Assembly: GCF_905404315.1 (NCBI RefSeq) | Contig: NC_066288.1 | Location: forward strand, 6,968,501 to 7,032,500 | Source of the DNA: Leptidea sinapis | Lineage: Eukaryota > Arthropoda > Insecta > Lepidoptera > Pieridae | DNA: 64,000 nucleotides | Reading direction: 5' to 3' | Shown here: positions 33,317 through 46,492 of the stretch, one piece after another | How the letters are laid out: each line of letters opens with the position of its first letter | Numbering within the stretch: position 1 is the stretch's first letter | Program-made: the position numbers and the translations under genes | The notes under the pieces: generated by a model | What the model saw: only the letters and a program-made list of their open reading frames with translations | The model's database searches: none | Told to the model about the DNA's origin: nothing

Positions 33317-35074
33317 GTATATCACGAAAAATAAACATCTCAGATGATAAAGTTCACTGATGATGCAATAGTTATATTTGTGTGTATGTGTCTACAGTCA
33401 CCGCGTCTTCATTTAAAACATAAATAAATTAACAATTGCAATTAGGCTGAACACAAGCAAGACGGGAATTTTTAATAAGCTTTTTAAGTGCTTTCGTTGA
33501 TTCCATTTCTGTTTGCATTAGAATTCATAGTTTGTCTGATATATTTAACATCTAACGCAAACTATAGATTTTTGGGGATTTTTTTTGTAAAGCAATAGTG
33601 GTAGGTATTTATATAAATTGTTTTAAAATAATTCGACCTACTCTTAGCTAGTGAAATTATTAAAATCATTTAAGACAATTCAAAGCCATTTACTTTCAGG
33701 TCCCTACGTATGTCTCGCACAATTTTTTTAAATAACAAATAATGGTAAATAAAATTATTTAATTATAATATCTCGGAGATTTATTTGGATTTTAAATCGA
33801 GCGTTACGGTGTTGGTATCCACCATGTTGTTTTAAGTCGATCAGTGCGCACAACCGGCGCTAGCTTGAAGACGACTGCGACTTCTCAATGAGCGCTCTAC
33901 TGATGGATAATAATAACTAACTTCAATCACGTCACCGACAGTGACGTACACAGTGACAACTTCAAACACACTTTGAAAGATGACGTTCGCCATCAGTTCA
34001 GCCCAATACACAGAGTAGAAAATAATCATACAGGCCATATTACTTTTATATTCTAATTCTCCGACAAGTATATACTTATAGCTTATACTAGCAAGAAAAT
34101 AGAATTTGCTAATAAAGTTTGCTATAAAGTCCTGTGGCTTTTTTATTATTATTAAAATTTGCTTTTTTAATTAAATAAAATAAAATGATTCTAATATATA
34201 TATATATAATCATACGATAAATAATATTGTAATATATCGTATGTGATATAAATCAATTAAATTATAAATAATGTCATGGATTTGAAAGAAAGCGATGTAC
34301 CATCGACAAAATTGATGCACGACCCACTTTGCTAATAATTCATTTAAAATCATAAAACAGTTAGGTTTATATTTGCACAAAAAAAGATTGTATGACTATT
34401 CGTGGATTGTCAGTGTCTAATAAAATGAAAACAGTTTCTTAATAAATGTATGTTCAAACTAATTTCAACCTACTTGGTTATTATACTGTAGAAAATTGAC
34501 ATTAAGATGGGTCACGATTTAATTTTTATAATATTACATTGACATTTGTGGTGTTTTGTACATGATCAGTAACATGAAAATATAAAAGTTTAAGCAAAAA
34601 ATCGACTTTTAAACTATAAAATAAAGAAAATACTTAAAAAAATTACTAGATCTTTTTAACATATAATAAGATAACAAATAAAAAAGCAATAAACTACACT
34701 AATGAAAATTTAGCACTTTCTTCAATAAGTGCTTATATATTAAATATTCTACATTAATACTTTAATTCAGTCCGTAGATTACGCAGATCTGTGAATAAAC
34801 GATTTCTTTACATTTTTTATAGTCGGTTCGGAACAAAATTAAATCTACGCGCTAGAAATGCGCCTAGTCTGTAGTTCACCTAAGCGCAACACATCCAAGA
34901 GACTATCAATGACACGATAAAATAAATCATAATAAACACTATTTACACTTAAATTACTCGCATTATCATAGAACATGCTCTTTTGAAGAACCCGATGTTC
35001 AAGTCAGTAATGACGTCATCAATCAATCATTTTAACTGCTTAATATAATACATCAGGTAAACGTGTTGCTCGTC
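33317..35074. other. AT-rich stretch without a recognisable gene
   Basis: The 65-codon minus-strand ORF at 33841-34038 shows no motif beyond a mildly hydrophobic start. A 9-bp perfect inverted repeat (CATACGATA near 34212 and TATCGTATG near 34236) is the only structure noted. Confidence 0.5.
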
Positions 35075-35510
35075 TTTTTTAAAGCAATACGGGACGAGAC
35101 TTTCAACTGGTAGTAATTGATACGCCCTGCCCATTACAATGCAGTGCCGTTCAGGATTCTTGAACCCAAAAACTCTGAGTGGCACTACAATTGCGCTCGT
35201 CACCCTGAGACAAGATGTTAAGTCTTATTTGCCCGGGACGGGCTCCGAGACATGCAGGGTGTTCAGCTGATGGTAACTGATACTCCCTGCACATTACAAT
35301 GCAATGGCGCTTAGGATTCTCTCCCAAAAATTCTGAACGGCACTGCGCTCGTCACTTTGAGACATAAGATGTTAAGTCTCATTTGCCCAGTAATTTCACT
35401 GGCAATTGCGCCCTTCAGATCGAAACACAGTAATGCTTACACATTACTGTTTCACGGCAGAAATAGGCGCCGTTTTGGTACCCATAATCTAACCAGCATT
35501 ATGTGCAAAG
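35075..35510 (-). mobile_element. SINE-like elements, copy 7: recombinant dimer
   Basis: Two partial copies lie head to tail on the minus strand. The first (35075-35233) has a shortened hairpin 2 and stops at CTTATTTGCCCGGGACG. The second starts there with GCTCCGAGACATGCAGGGTG and runs to about 35510 with both hairpins. The join looks like recombination between two copies. Confidence 0.7.
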
Positions 35511-36069
35511 TCCATCGTGAATGAAGTGCAATAAAGATCATCAATATTTCTGATAGAAATTCCATCGAAAGAATTGCTCTCTGAAGAAGAAGAAGAGTTG
35601 CCGAGCAAACTATTGTGATTATATTTGTTTAGCGTTACATTAATTTGGATCTATCCTTTCAAACATCATTATTACGCCCTGAACCCAACACACAATTTGA
35701 ACCAAACATTCCTCTCCTTGAACTTTATTTATAAATGGTTCTTCCTTGCACTCGTAAGTCCTAAAAAATTTATGACAAACTAAAATACCAACATGAAATA
35801 TGCAAAATATACTAAGAATATGACGATATAAGATAAAAACAGGACATGAATATTAGTTTAGTGTACGTGACACGCGTCTTATAAGTTCTTGCGATTTGTA
35901 TGATACTTTGTGTTAGTGTGCGTGAATTGCTCAAAATAGAGGTTAGTTCTAAAGTCTATTTTTTTTCGACATTTTCACAGCTGTCATAGTCTATCTAGCC
36001 ATAAACATAAAGTTTACGGTACTAAATAGATACTTATTATAATATAATATATAATATTTAAAGACTTTA
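35511..36069. other. AT-rich right end of unit A
   Basis: No gene is seen. The repeat block TTTTTTCGACATTTTCACAG at 35968-36000 is shared with 12409. An AATATAATATATAATATTTA run precedes the duplication junction. Confidence 0.5.
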
Positions 36070-36691
36070 TAGCATAGGCCGAGCGCTAGCTGAACACAAT
36101 GTCGATCCTACAATTGCCGGGTGGATAGACAACATGTTGAGGCACAGAGCGTTACGTTTTACTGTGAACACCAGCACAAGATGTGTGGTGGCAACTGGAT
36201 GCCCACAAGGAGGGGTACTCTCACCACTCCTTTGGAACCTTGTGTTGGACGAGCTCATCGCGGAGCTAAACAGAAAGAAACTATACACAGTAGGCTATGC
36301 GGACGATCTCGCCATTCTAATAACAGGTCCATTCGAGAATGTCCTATGTAATCTCATGAGATCTGCTTTTAAGATAATCGAGGAATGGTGCACACAAAGA
36401 ACATCAAAGACTCAGCTAATACTTTTCACTAACAAACGCAATTTTGGCAATCTTACATTACCTAAGTTGTTCAATACCGAGATAAGCCTTACTAAAGAAG
36501 TTAAATACCTGCGGGTCATACTGGACAGTAAGCTGCTTTGGAATAAACACATAGACCACAAGCTGGAAAAAGCATGTATAATATTTTGGCAGTGTAGAAG
36601 ACTCGTAGGGAGAACCTGGGGTCTTGCTCCAAAGATATATAATGGCTATATACGGCAGTTATTAGACCAATTATCACCTACGGAGCAATAG
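36070..36691 (+). pseudogene. headless RT fragment of the I-type LINE, unit B
   Basis: It begins in mid-gene at the duplication junction (SIGRALAEHNVD) and contains CPQGGVLSPLLWNLVLDELI and GYADDLAIL. It ends at the same frameshift-induced stop as unit A. One codon differs (KTQ here, KTE in A). It has no promoter or 5' end of its own. Confidence 0.9.
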
Positions 36692-37920
36692 CTTGGTGGC
36701 CCAGGACAGAGCTAACAACAGTACAAACCAAGCTGCAGCGATTCCAACGGCTGGCCTGCACAGCCATAACTGGTTGCATGCGCACTACGCCAACATCTGC
36801 CCTAGAAACCATTCTAGGGCTCACACCGCTTGACATACATATCCAACATGAGGCGACAATGTCGGTTCTCCGCCTGAAGCTGATGGGTGTATGCAAGAAT
36901 GATGACTGCCTCACAGGAAACCTCTGGAACAGAGTAAGGAAGGATTTCCCACTCTGTGAGGCACCCTGTGATAGAATACCCAAAACACACATCTTTCAAA
37001 AGAATTACCGTATTCAACTGTTCGAAGTGGGAGCAGACCAGTCAGGTGTAAATGAACTCAGAATTTACACAGACGGCTCCAAAATGGCAGCCGGAACTGG
37101 AGCTGGCATCTTCTCACAGGAACTGAATATACACACCTCTATACCCGTAGGCATACACAGCTCCATATTCCAATGCGAATGCATAGCCATCAAGGAAGCT
37201 GCAGACGCGATACTAAGAAGGAAAATACACGGATATTATACCCGTATTCTATCCGATAGTATGGCAGTACTGACTGCGCTGGGGAGCAACACCTATAACT
37301 CAGCGCTGATATACGAGTGTCACCGATCCTTAGAACGAGCTGCCTCTAACAACTGGGTAACTCTGCAATGGATCAAAGGACACAGCGGTTCGTTGGGGAA
37401 CGATGCAGCGGATGAACTTGCAAGGCGGGGGTCGGAAACGCAAGTGGCTGGCCCAGGGCCAGTCCTGCCGCTACCTTTCAGCCAAATGCGGTCATGGATA
37501 CGCTCTCTCACCAACAACCTACATGGAACCCGATGGACAAATGTCTCAGGCTGCAGACAGTCGAAAGAGGCGATTCCTGCACTATCGCCCAAACTGACAC
37601 GTCGACTTATTAGCCTAAACAGACATGACATCCGAATTATGGTCGGCACCCTAACGGGTCACACATCACTGAACAAACACCTATTTACAATCGGCGTTAC
37701 GGACAGTCCTAAGTGCAGGGGCTGTCTAACCGAAGATGAAACGGTCACTCACGTAATCCTGGAATGTGCTGGGGTGGCCAACCAACGGGCACAAACTCTT
37801 AGTAAATACAAGGTCGCTCCAGGAAGTCTGCGAACACCCCAGGAGTGTTCTGAACTTCTGAAAGGAGCTGGGCTGGTTGGAATGACTGGCCAACACTGCA
37901 CGCAAAATGGACCCAATTAA
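36643..37920 (+). pseudogene. RT thumb and RNase H of the I-type LINE, unit B
   Basis: It carries the same DEDD RNase H and CRGC...HVILEC motifs as 20171-21388; one residue differs (GYYTR against GHYTR). An extra T near 37798 shifts the last 40 codons, so the ORF runs on to 380 codons. The unshifted reading in unit A (SLQEVCEHPRSVLNF) looks more like the ancestral tail. The longer ORF is therefore the more damaged one. Confidence 0.87.
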
Positions 37921-37960
37921 GCGGTCTAATTGCGGAAACAGGAGCCCTTTACCAATACCA

Positions 37961-38585
37961 ATACCACTATGGGACCTGTAAACACACGCATAGATGCGGA
38001 CGCGGTCCTCTAAATCTACGCGGAGCCAGAGAGTAGACAGGTCCCTACCTTCAAAATTGCCGAGACGGTGACATCAGATATCCTCCCTAACGTACACACA
38101 TACCCCGGCATGAGGCAAAAAATTGTGCTCAATATTGTACCCGGGGTACGTTAAATATGACGTATCGCTAGGTCGAGATATCTGCGTCTCCGTAAGGAAA
38201 CACAAGGCCGGCTGCGCCGTCTCAAGGTGGTGGTGGACGGCGTTTAAGTTGGAGTGAATTCCCCGGATGTTACAAAAGTCCACCATTAAGCGTGGAGCGG
38301 GGTGCCGTGGTGTTGCTGCCCTGTTTGTCCTGTGACATACGCGGTACTGTGCCCTCCCCAGAATACGAGGAGCAGCCCGAGCGCGAATGCTCGGGGAGGG
38401 ATTCTCCGGCTGTACTAGAGCCGGTTCCCTCCTGGGGTAATTTCTGTTTGAATACCATACTCATATTTTCTTGGGGGTGGGGGGGGGGAACTAACTAACC
38501 CCTAACACTAACCTATGCGAAACATAGCGGCATTAAGCCGCTACTTCACGCCGGTTTCTGTGAGAGTGTGGTAAGTAACCCGGAC
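37961..38585 (-). pseudogene. family A LINE ORF2 N-terminus and leader, unit B
   Basis: Duplicate of 21489-22110, including the right-hand TACCACTATGGGAC (37961-37974), the split endonuclease start and the leader hairpin. The left target-site copy and the rest of the host LINE are absent, since the duplication began inside the nested element. Confidence 0.85.
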
Positions 38586-38847
38586 GAGTCTGGCCCGATT
38601 GTGCTGACGTCAAAAGACGGTAGCGTGACTCTCTTACTTTTAATAAGCCCGTAGTCGTCTCTTACGACACCCTTGGGCCTGGGACTACCCTATTCTTTTT
38701 ACGCCCCGGGGAAGTACAGGGCAAAGCTTGACAGCGATATCTGCCGCAGTAGGTACATACGAGTAGTAATTTTAATCTAAGGGACCACACTAGTGCACCA
38801 TGTATAAAGTACTTCGAAGCATTAATTTTATAGAGTTAAAGAAAATA

Positions 38848-39070
38848 AGGAGGCTCCTTTGCACAGGAAGCCGGCTAGATTATGGGTATACCACAACGGC
38901 GCCCATTTCATGTGTAAACATTACTGTGTTTCGGTCTGAAGGGCGCTGTAGCAGAATTTTTGGGTTTTACAAGAATCCTGAGTGGCACTGCATTGTAATG
39001 GGCAGGGCGTATCAATTACCATCAGCTGAACGTCCTACTCGTCTCTTCCCTTATTTACATTTAAAAAAAA
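38848..39070 (+). mobile_element. SINE-like element, copy 3 in unit B
   Basis: Duplicate of 22374-22596 with the same internal deletion. Confidence 0.78.
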
Positions 39071-41256
39071 GTTATATCAAATACAAACGACTATCGATAA
39101 TTACAGAACGCATCACTGTCATTCCGAAAACACCGTTAGTGCAAGCAGACACGCAACATCGGCAATACTACTCTAGCGTTTACTTACTACTAGTGTTAAT
39201 TCACGAAGTTTTGCTTAAAATAGACAATATAGGTAAAAAACATATGTGTACGACACATCGAGTGACAAGCGTAACCAACAAGAAATTGAATGAAAAATGT
39301 ACGCACATCACATTCACTATCCATACTGGGAAATGACATCAGCTCTGTTTTTTCACAAGGATTGTAATCGGCAACACGTGGTCAATTTAAAAGAGAGCAT
39401 GTTTTTATGAGATGAAGCAAGTTTTTGAGTACTTATAGATCTGCAAAAAGTTCGATAGGGTGACGTCAACTCTTTTAGGGTTGTGCTGTTCGGAATTTTT
39501 AAGGTAAATTTTATTACTGTTTTTTATTAGAATCTTAGATACCCGCTTAAAAGTCAAGAAAAAATTATTCTATTATTTTAGAAGAATACGCAAATAATGA
39601 ATTCGGCGATAAGAATCTATGAAGCGAAAGAAATGAGTATTTGTTGCGCGGAGAGGCAAAGAGAAGTAAAAAGACCTTTGTTTGACATTGTTCGTTACAT
39701 GTGGGCAGGGTCTTATATGAATATCTTTTGGTTTACCTACCTATACCTACTTTGTGAAGCTAAGATTATTAAGCTATTACCTATTTTAATTAATCAGAGA
39801 TATGATATAATATGAAGGATTTTTTTAACAATTCAAAATACCTTCGATAATTTTTTCTATGTTAGTCAATAAAGATCGAACATGTGGTTTTCATTGGGTG
39901 TTGGTATTATGCCGTGGGGAGCCATGGGTGGTTCATTATCGAAAACGGGCGTTGCTTGGAGTGACTTTTGATCGCGTCGTCGCAAGCTCTGAGCTAACTT
40001 GTATTAAAATATTTTTATACGTGTAATTTGCCACCAAGCCATGTATATACCTAAGTACGCACTAAGCGCCTTGGTTTTAGACAAAAAGACCAAGTAACGG
40101 ATATAAAAAAGCTAATCCTGAAGGTCCTAGTGAGGATGATATGACAGACTAAATTATTGCTTGTAATCGGTTCTTTGTAGGTAATTTTCAAATTAACCCG
40201 TTGATTTGTAGGGATCAAAAGTCTCGTTCAATTATTATTAATAATAAATAAACTTACACACCTTAGTCATCTATTCTTGATAAGTGTGCAAACTTAGAAT
40301 TCAATCCGACGATTCAAAGTGGATTACACAGATACGTACATACCAAGCTTATAAAATCGTGTTAAAAAGGGGCGCCTGTACATTAAAACATATGGAATTA
40401 ATTAATATGTATATTTGGGTTTGAATTATTGGGTTTTTGCAAGAATCCTGAGAGCACTGCATTGGCATGGCGCATCAATTACCATCAGTTGAACGTCATC
40501 AGAAAATAAATAATATACAGATTAAATCATTATATTTCGTTTAAAAATGTTACTTTACTTCTGTCTATGTACGACTAAGTTTTTGATATTAAAAAAATAT
40601 ATTACAGAGCGCAGCCCTAACACTCCTATTATAGTAATTTCGGCAGCATTCGTTTTTGTTTTTATAGCATTAATTAACATAATCGTAAAACATGTCCACA
40701 ACTATGATTAATTAATTAAGTTTTTGCAATAAATCAATCAAATGAAGTTCATTATGTCATTATTATTTGTGAAAACAATAAAAAACAGGAAATATTAATT
40801 TGAGTGAGTAATATTTTGTATTATAAGAAACAAAAAAGTTTTATGACCAATATTACTTGATAATAAGATTGTACAGTTTTGTTTATATATAAATTTTGAT
40901 ACCTCAAAGACAAAAACTATATTTTTGATCAGAATATCTTTACTTGAGCCGGTATAACGATATTTGGCAAGTTGCAAGGTTCGGACGGGTAAAATTTTTA
41001 GAAAACTGTTATATTTTAAAAGTTTGTTGGAAACTGAACGTAAACTCCTTCGGCGTAACACTATAATATATAATATAATAATATATATAATGATGGCGGT
41101 GCGCAAATTTTGATGGCGAATGTAGGACGTAGGTTCTCTTTGTATATTGTTGCTCTAGTTTGTCGTTGCTTTCGTTTATTTCTATAGACTTTGTTCTTGC
41201 TATTTCTTCAGTTTGGGTTCCTCAGTGTGCAAGGTAGATTTATGGTGTATGTGGAT
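39071..41256. other. AT-rich stretch, unit B counterpart of 22.6-24.8 kb
   Basis: No gene. It holds the shortened SINE-like copy 4 (40429-40501), whose end is deleted relative to unit A. Substitutions against A become frequent from about 39555. Confidence 0.5.
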
Positions 41257-42190
41257 GATGCAGCTACTGTACTCAATAACTTTTGTATTAATTTACATTT
41301 ACTTTTTTGACTTACTCGTGTAAGGCATTGACTATTTGACGTTTGAGTGTGTTTGTTGCATCTTTTTACATTTTACATACATATTATATTGTAATTGAAA
41401 TGATCTGTAAATAATTAAGAGTGGCAATGAGTTTCATGCTACTTCTTCTCATTAGCTCAACGCTTGACGTAGTAGCGGTAGATTCAATAAGAAAAAGTTT
41501 TTTTTTTGACATTCATAAGTGTCATTTCCGTGACCTACGTGAATAAACTGATTTTGATTTGATTTGATTTTGATTTGATTTGCACTTGTCCAGCATTTAT
41601 ATTTCTCGTAACAGGCCTCGTCCTGCTCGCTTTAATGTCACTGCTTGTGGCATCGACATGGGATGGGTCGTCCCCTTCCCATAAATGTGGTTGAGGGAGG
41701 CGATGGCCGGCTCATGCGTCATGCTCGTGAACGGGCGCTGCTTGTGGTGGCAGGATGATCCTGTTGCCGGAGACTCGGCTTAAGATTCTTAAAAGTTATT
41801 ATATATAATATTATATATAATCCCTTATAAAATGCTCACAGAATACCTTTATTTATTTACAGTGTGTGTGTATGATGCAGCTACTGTACTCAATAACTGT
41901 TCTTTTGTATTTATTTACTTTTTTGACTTACTCGTCTAAGGCATTGACTATTTCACGTTTGAGAATGTTTGTTGCATCATACATATTATATTGTAATTGA
42001 AATGATTTGTAAACAATGAAAATGTAAATCTTGATTTAAAAGAGTGGCAATGAGTTTCTTACTACTTCTCATTAGATCAATCCTTTACGAAGTAGCGGTA
42101 GATTCAATAAGAAAAAAACAAATTTTTTTGACATTCATAAGTGTCATCTACGTGACCTACATGAATAAAGTGATTTTGAATTTGAATTTG
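41257..42190 (+). mobile_element. paired LINE 3' UTRs, unit B
   Basis: Counterparts of 24812-25132 and 25430-25742, with the tandem ATTATATATAAT palindrome at 41798-41821 between them. Many single-base differences from unit A are visible. The second copy's tail reads TTTGAATTTGAATTTGAATT here. Confidence 0.62.
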
Positions 42191-42324
42191 AATTTAAATT
42201 TGGTGGAGAGAACGATCTCTCAGAATATCTATACGGACACCGATATAAAGAAAAATGGAATGCAAAATTAATTGTATATTTATCATTCAGCGATTGAGTG
42301 GGCGACTAAAACTTTGTTATTTTT

Positions 42325-42905
42325 AAGTGATATCCCTCACTGCTGGAATTAAGTACTTATAGAAATAAAATTTGAAAAACAAAATTTTATGTACGATGCG
42401 GGATTCGAACCCACGACCTCCGGCGGTCCGTGCCGGTGCTCTAAACCACTGAGCTAACCATTCAAGTACCGCCTCGCTATAAAATTCTGTTTGCTTTGTT
42501 CAACTCTCAGGTTGTGGCTTCATCTACAGGATCTACTATACAGTTGATAACCTGCTCAACCCCAATATTTGCATATTAGGAAATTGACTTGAGATGTCGC
42601 TCTTGTAAATCTAAACAATTTGTTATCTTGTAAATAAAATTTGGCCAACGCCAACGCGGAGGTCGTGGGTTCGAATCCCGCATTGTTCATAAAATTTTGT
42701 TTTTCAAATTTTATTTGTGTATTAATCCTAGAAGTGAGGGTTATCACTTTTAAAACATAACAAATTGTTTACTTATAGAAATTTAATTTTTACCAAAATT
42801 TATGGACGATGCGGTATTCGAACCCGCGCCTCGAACGAATAACGACCTTGGACGGATGGCTTAGATGGTAAGAGCGCTGTGACGTAACCAATCACAAACT
42901 GTGCT
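42325..42905. repeat. inverted tRNA-derived SINE pair and third copy, unit B
   Basis: Counterpart of 25838-26420. In the anticodon-like arm of the left copy three substitutions fall within seven bases (CGGTCCG here, AGTTCTG in A), while the flanking stem bases CCGG/CCGG are unchanged. Confidence 0.72.
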
Positions 42906-43601
42906 ACAAATTCTGTTTATAAACTATGCAAAATAATCATTTTATACAATCAATTAATTATTGTATTGCATAAAAAGCAATAGGTATCAAATTTTCAAAG
43001 TAAAAGTCAAAAAACTTATTCAAATAGCCTTAAAATAACCGCTTTTGAAACGTCAATCAGATATATCTTTTAAGTTACTGAATTTAAAAACCATATGCTC
43101 GTAAAAAGTTGAGCTCGTGAGAAGAACATACAAGAATCTCAACGGCCACTCTTTTCAATCAAATAGAGTATTTTACAATGGCTGTAATATACATAACAAA
43201 TTTATTTGTGAGATGCTGCATGCAATATATGAGTCGTGTTTAAATAATATAAATTATTTCCAGAAAATAAATAAAGAATTAAATGTATTTAAATATAAGC
43301 TATCGTATATTGGATGCATCAATCTTTAGAGCTTGAACCCATTGTTTGTGTAAGGATTCTTCGTAAACATGGTGGTCGTGATTACGGTCATAATTAGTAA
43401 TTGCATCCAACAAATACATTTATATTGTATTTTTATATAGACAAAATTGTATTGTAACATGAAATTTTGGTGAACTTTCAATTATTGAAGTCACGGCAAC
43501 CACATACCAAAGTATTTATTTCATACTATAGTTACCATAAGACTCTTCTATCATTTATCGTAAATGTAAGCTCTGAGTCTGAATAAATCTATTTAATATA
43601 G

Positions 43602-43905
43602 TGGACCCGACAGACGTTGTCCTGTACACACATCATAAATCATCAAATTCGGTCCAGCCGTTAGAAAGAGTTCACTAACATACTTACATACATAACATAC
43701 GAATTGAGATTCTAAACCAATCTCAAATTAACTGGAAACCACAAAAAATCATCAAAATCGGTCCAGCCGTTTAGGAGGTAGTTCAATTGTGAATCTAAAC
43801 CATTCTCGAATCCACCTAAAGACACACAGAATGTTTCATTAAAATCGGTCCAGACGTTTAAGAGGAGTTCAGTTACAAGAGACGCACAAAAGAAATATAT
43901 CATAT
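43602..43905 (-). mobile_element. Helitron fragment with near-repeats, unit B
   Basis: Duplicate of 27117-27420 with no difference I could see. Confidence 0.6.
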
Positions 43906-43906
43906 A

Positions 43907-44570
43907 CTAGCTGTCCCGACAGACGTTGCTCTGTTCATAATAAAAAAAAGACGTGTGGCACTTGGGGACTGCCGTGGTGAAGCTATTGCATAGCATTTTT
44001 TATGAACTTATGCAATTATAATTATTTATTTATTTTATTTATGCAGTATTTTTTTTGATAAAATTAATTTAAAAAAAAAGCTAACCGGAAGTGAGTAAAA
44101 TTTAACTTGCAAGATTTGATTACAGACCGATAACGAGAGAGGTGAAACTAAATAAAAATGCTTGTCATAATAATAAAAATTAAAAAAACCTGATAAAAAA
44201 AATAAAGTAATAAAAAAAATCAAGACGTACCCCAGGCTCGAACCTGGGACCTTCTGCACAAAAAAGCATACGTGATAACCGCTTTTCCACGGCAACTGCA
44301 ATGACCGTGACGAAATATCTATATACATCTAGTAAGTAAGTGTTAGGTTATTTTCGTTACGGAATTTCTGGATTCTGTCTCCACGCTCAAGGCTCGCGAT
44401 AGAAGCTATGCAATAGCTTAAAAAACTTGCGGGTGGAATTTACTGAAATCCGTAGCTACGCTAAGCTGACCTTTACTCGGCGAAAGGAATATTCAATTTC
44501 AAGTCTCTACGCCTTATGGTTCCGTGATGAGTCAATATATAGGTGGAAATCTCTTATATATAGATATATA
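43907..44570 (-). mobile_element. Helitron lacking its 5' end, unit B
   Basis: Counterpart of 27422-28517. The CTAG end and the tRNA-like segment (44224-44296) are kept. About 438 bp are gone between two TATATATAGAT-type sequences, taking the TC end with them. Confidence 0.68.
44224..44296 (-). pseudogene. tRNA-Val-like pseudo-tRNA, unit B
   Basis: Identical to 27739-27811 as far as I can see, including the T6 loop and the unpaired acceptor end. Confidence 0.65.
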
Positions 44571-44761
44571 TATTATTTGAATAAAATGTAAATTAATTAT
44601 CAAAACTTGTATCAATATGATCATTACCGAAGTTTACATTCGTCTCATTAGTTTGAAATCAAAAATTTTAAATGTTTCAAGGTTCCTACTACGTGTTTTT
44701 TTTCTCAGAATATGTTTACTTCTCGTTGAACCAGTAATATGATAAATGGCAAGTAGCAATT

Positions 44762-45043
44762 ACCAGTGGGAGGCGCCTTTGCACAGGAAGCCGGCTAGAT
44801 TATGGGTACCACAACGCCGTGATGCAGTAATGTGTAAGCATTACTGTGTTTCGGTCTGAGGGGCGCCGTAAATGAGGCTTAACATCTTATGTCTCAAGGT
44901 GACGAGCGCAATTGTAGTGCCGCTCACAATTTTTGGGTTCTTTGAGAACCCTGAGCGCGACACTGCATTGTAATGGGCGTGGCGTATCAATTACCATCAG
45001 CTGAACGTCCTGCTCGTCTAGTCACTTATTATCATAAAAAAAA
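44762..45043 (+). mobile_element. SINE-like element, copy 5 in unit B
   Basis: Duplicate of 28715-28996, with one base different in the second arm of hairpin 2 (GAACCCTGAG, against GAATCCTGAG in A). Confidence 0.8.
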
Positions 45044-45367
45044 GCACGGTTCACACGGGTTTAGAAATGGGTTATTTGTAGTTATATTTTATAAACACAA
45101 AATATATAAAATAACATGAAATTTTGGTGAACTTTCAATTGAGGCCAAGTACCACGAAGTTAGAGTTCGTGATTTATACAGACAATAATCCTGAAGCGTT
45201 TCAATAAAGTTACAAGTTAAGTCTTACAACAATCTGGACATGATCTCATTGCGTTTATCTGTAGTTTTATCAACTCACAGCAATGACTGGCACAAGACAG
45301 GGCTGTATTCATTTAAATTATAAAACAAAGTTGAATTGCATCTTTGGTAGTTTTTTTTTAAAAATCA

Positions 45368-45652
45368 TCCTACTAATATTATAAATGTGAAAGTTTGTAT
45401 GTCTGGATGTATGTTTGAACTTCTTTAACGCAAAATCTACTGAATAGATTTTGATGAAACTTTACAATAATATAGCTTACACACCAGAATAACAAATAGG
45501 CTATAATTTATAAGACTATAGTGTGAATTATACAAAATATAAAAGAAGTGTGATTGTTACTAATGAATACAACTAGCGCCATCTCTTATCAACTAGCAAG
45601 AAAAAGATCAATACAATTTATATGGCAAAACAACGTTTGCCGAGTCAGCTAG
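45368..45652 (+). mobile_element. short Helitron, unit B
   Basis: Duplicate of 29321-29605 with both termini intact. Confidence 0.82.
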
Positions 45653-46286
45653 TAAGATATAAACCTTTATTGACTTAACTGGAGTACTTGAAATGGTTGG
45701 AAGAATAGAGGTTAATTCAATATTTTTTGCAATTTTCAAGTTGGTAAAAAAGTGTTTTAAGAATTGTGAGACCTTATGATCTATTTGTCATTTCATCTAT
45801 GACATTATTATTAAAATAGTTTCGTCATATTTTTATGTGACATAAACAATGTATTTCATTGAATTGTGCACTTTTTAATTATCGCAAAGGAACATACTAT
45901 GATATTTGAATTGATTATTACTAAAAATAATGAAATTATAAACTAAAGGTTATATAATATAACCCTTGTATATTTCAAACTTACCGTTTGTAAATGTTAA
46001 GTCTAATAAGAAGAAATATCAATATTGGAATATTATTGGTTTAATCTAGAAATAATTAAGTATGAACTATGGTTTAAATTTAATATTTTAGCATTATAAT
46101 TTATCTTCCAAGTACAAATAATATTAATTGATTTAGAGTAACATTTAGTAGGATTTGGTGGAGTTATAATAAAACTTTTAATAAAAATTATCGAGAAATT
46201 AAAGGCCGAAATAAATAAATTTTAGATGTATATTTACGAAATCAATAAAGATTACACCTTTTACAGCATATTGCCAATCTTTTTAC

Positions 46287-46492
46287 ACCTGCAGCCTGTG
46301 GGTTGCCTACCTGCAGAAGGCATACAGTGACCTACGTGTGCAATATAATAATGGACTTATTGCTGGGGCTGTCGAGGCATTGCGGTGCGATGTTCGCGGA
46401 GGCATACATTGGTGGTTTCGCAGCCATTCGTGGGACACCGGATAGGAACGAAGAAAATAATTATTTGGGAATACATTTTTTATTATGATTTT
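46287..46492 (+). pseudogene. LINE RT scrap, unit B
   Basis: Duplicate of 30240-30445 with the same frameshift. Confidence 0.63.

Larger units (their letters stand above)
19598..36071 (+). repeat. tandem duplication, unit A (about 16.5 kb)
   Basis: This unit is repeated directly as 36070-52118. It begins inside the RT of the nested LINE and ends at AAAGACTTTATA. The coordinate offset is 16472 at the left and 16047 at the right, because of indels. The differences I counted are about 0.1-0.2% at both ends and about 1% in 23.08-26.89 kb. Unit A keeps a 438-bp segment (about 28075-28512) missing in unit B. Confidence 0.93.
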
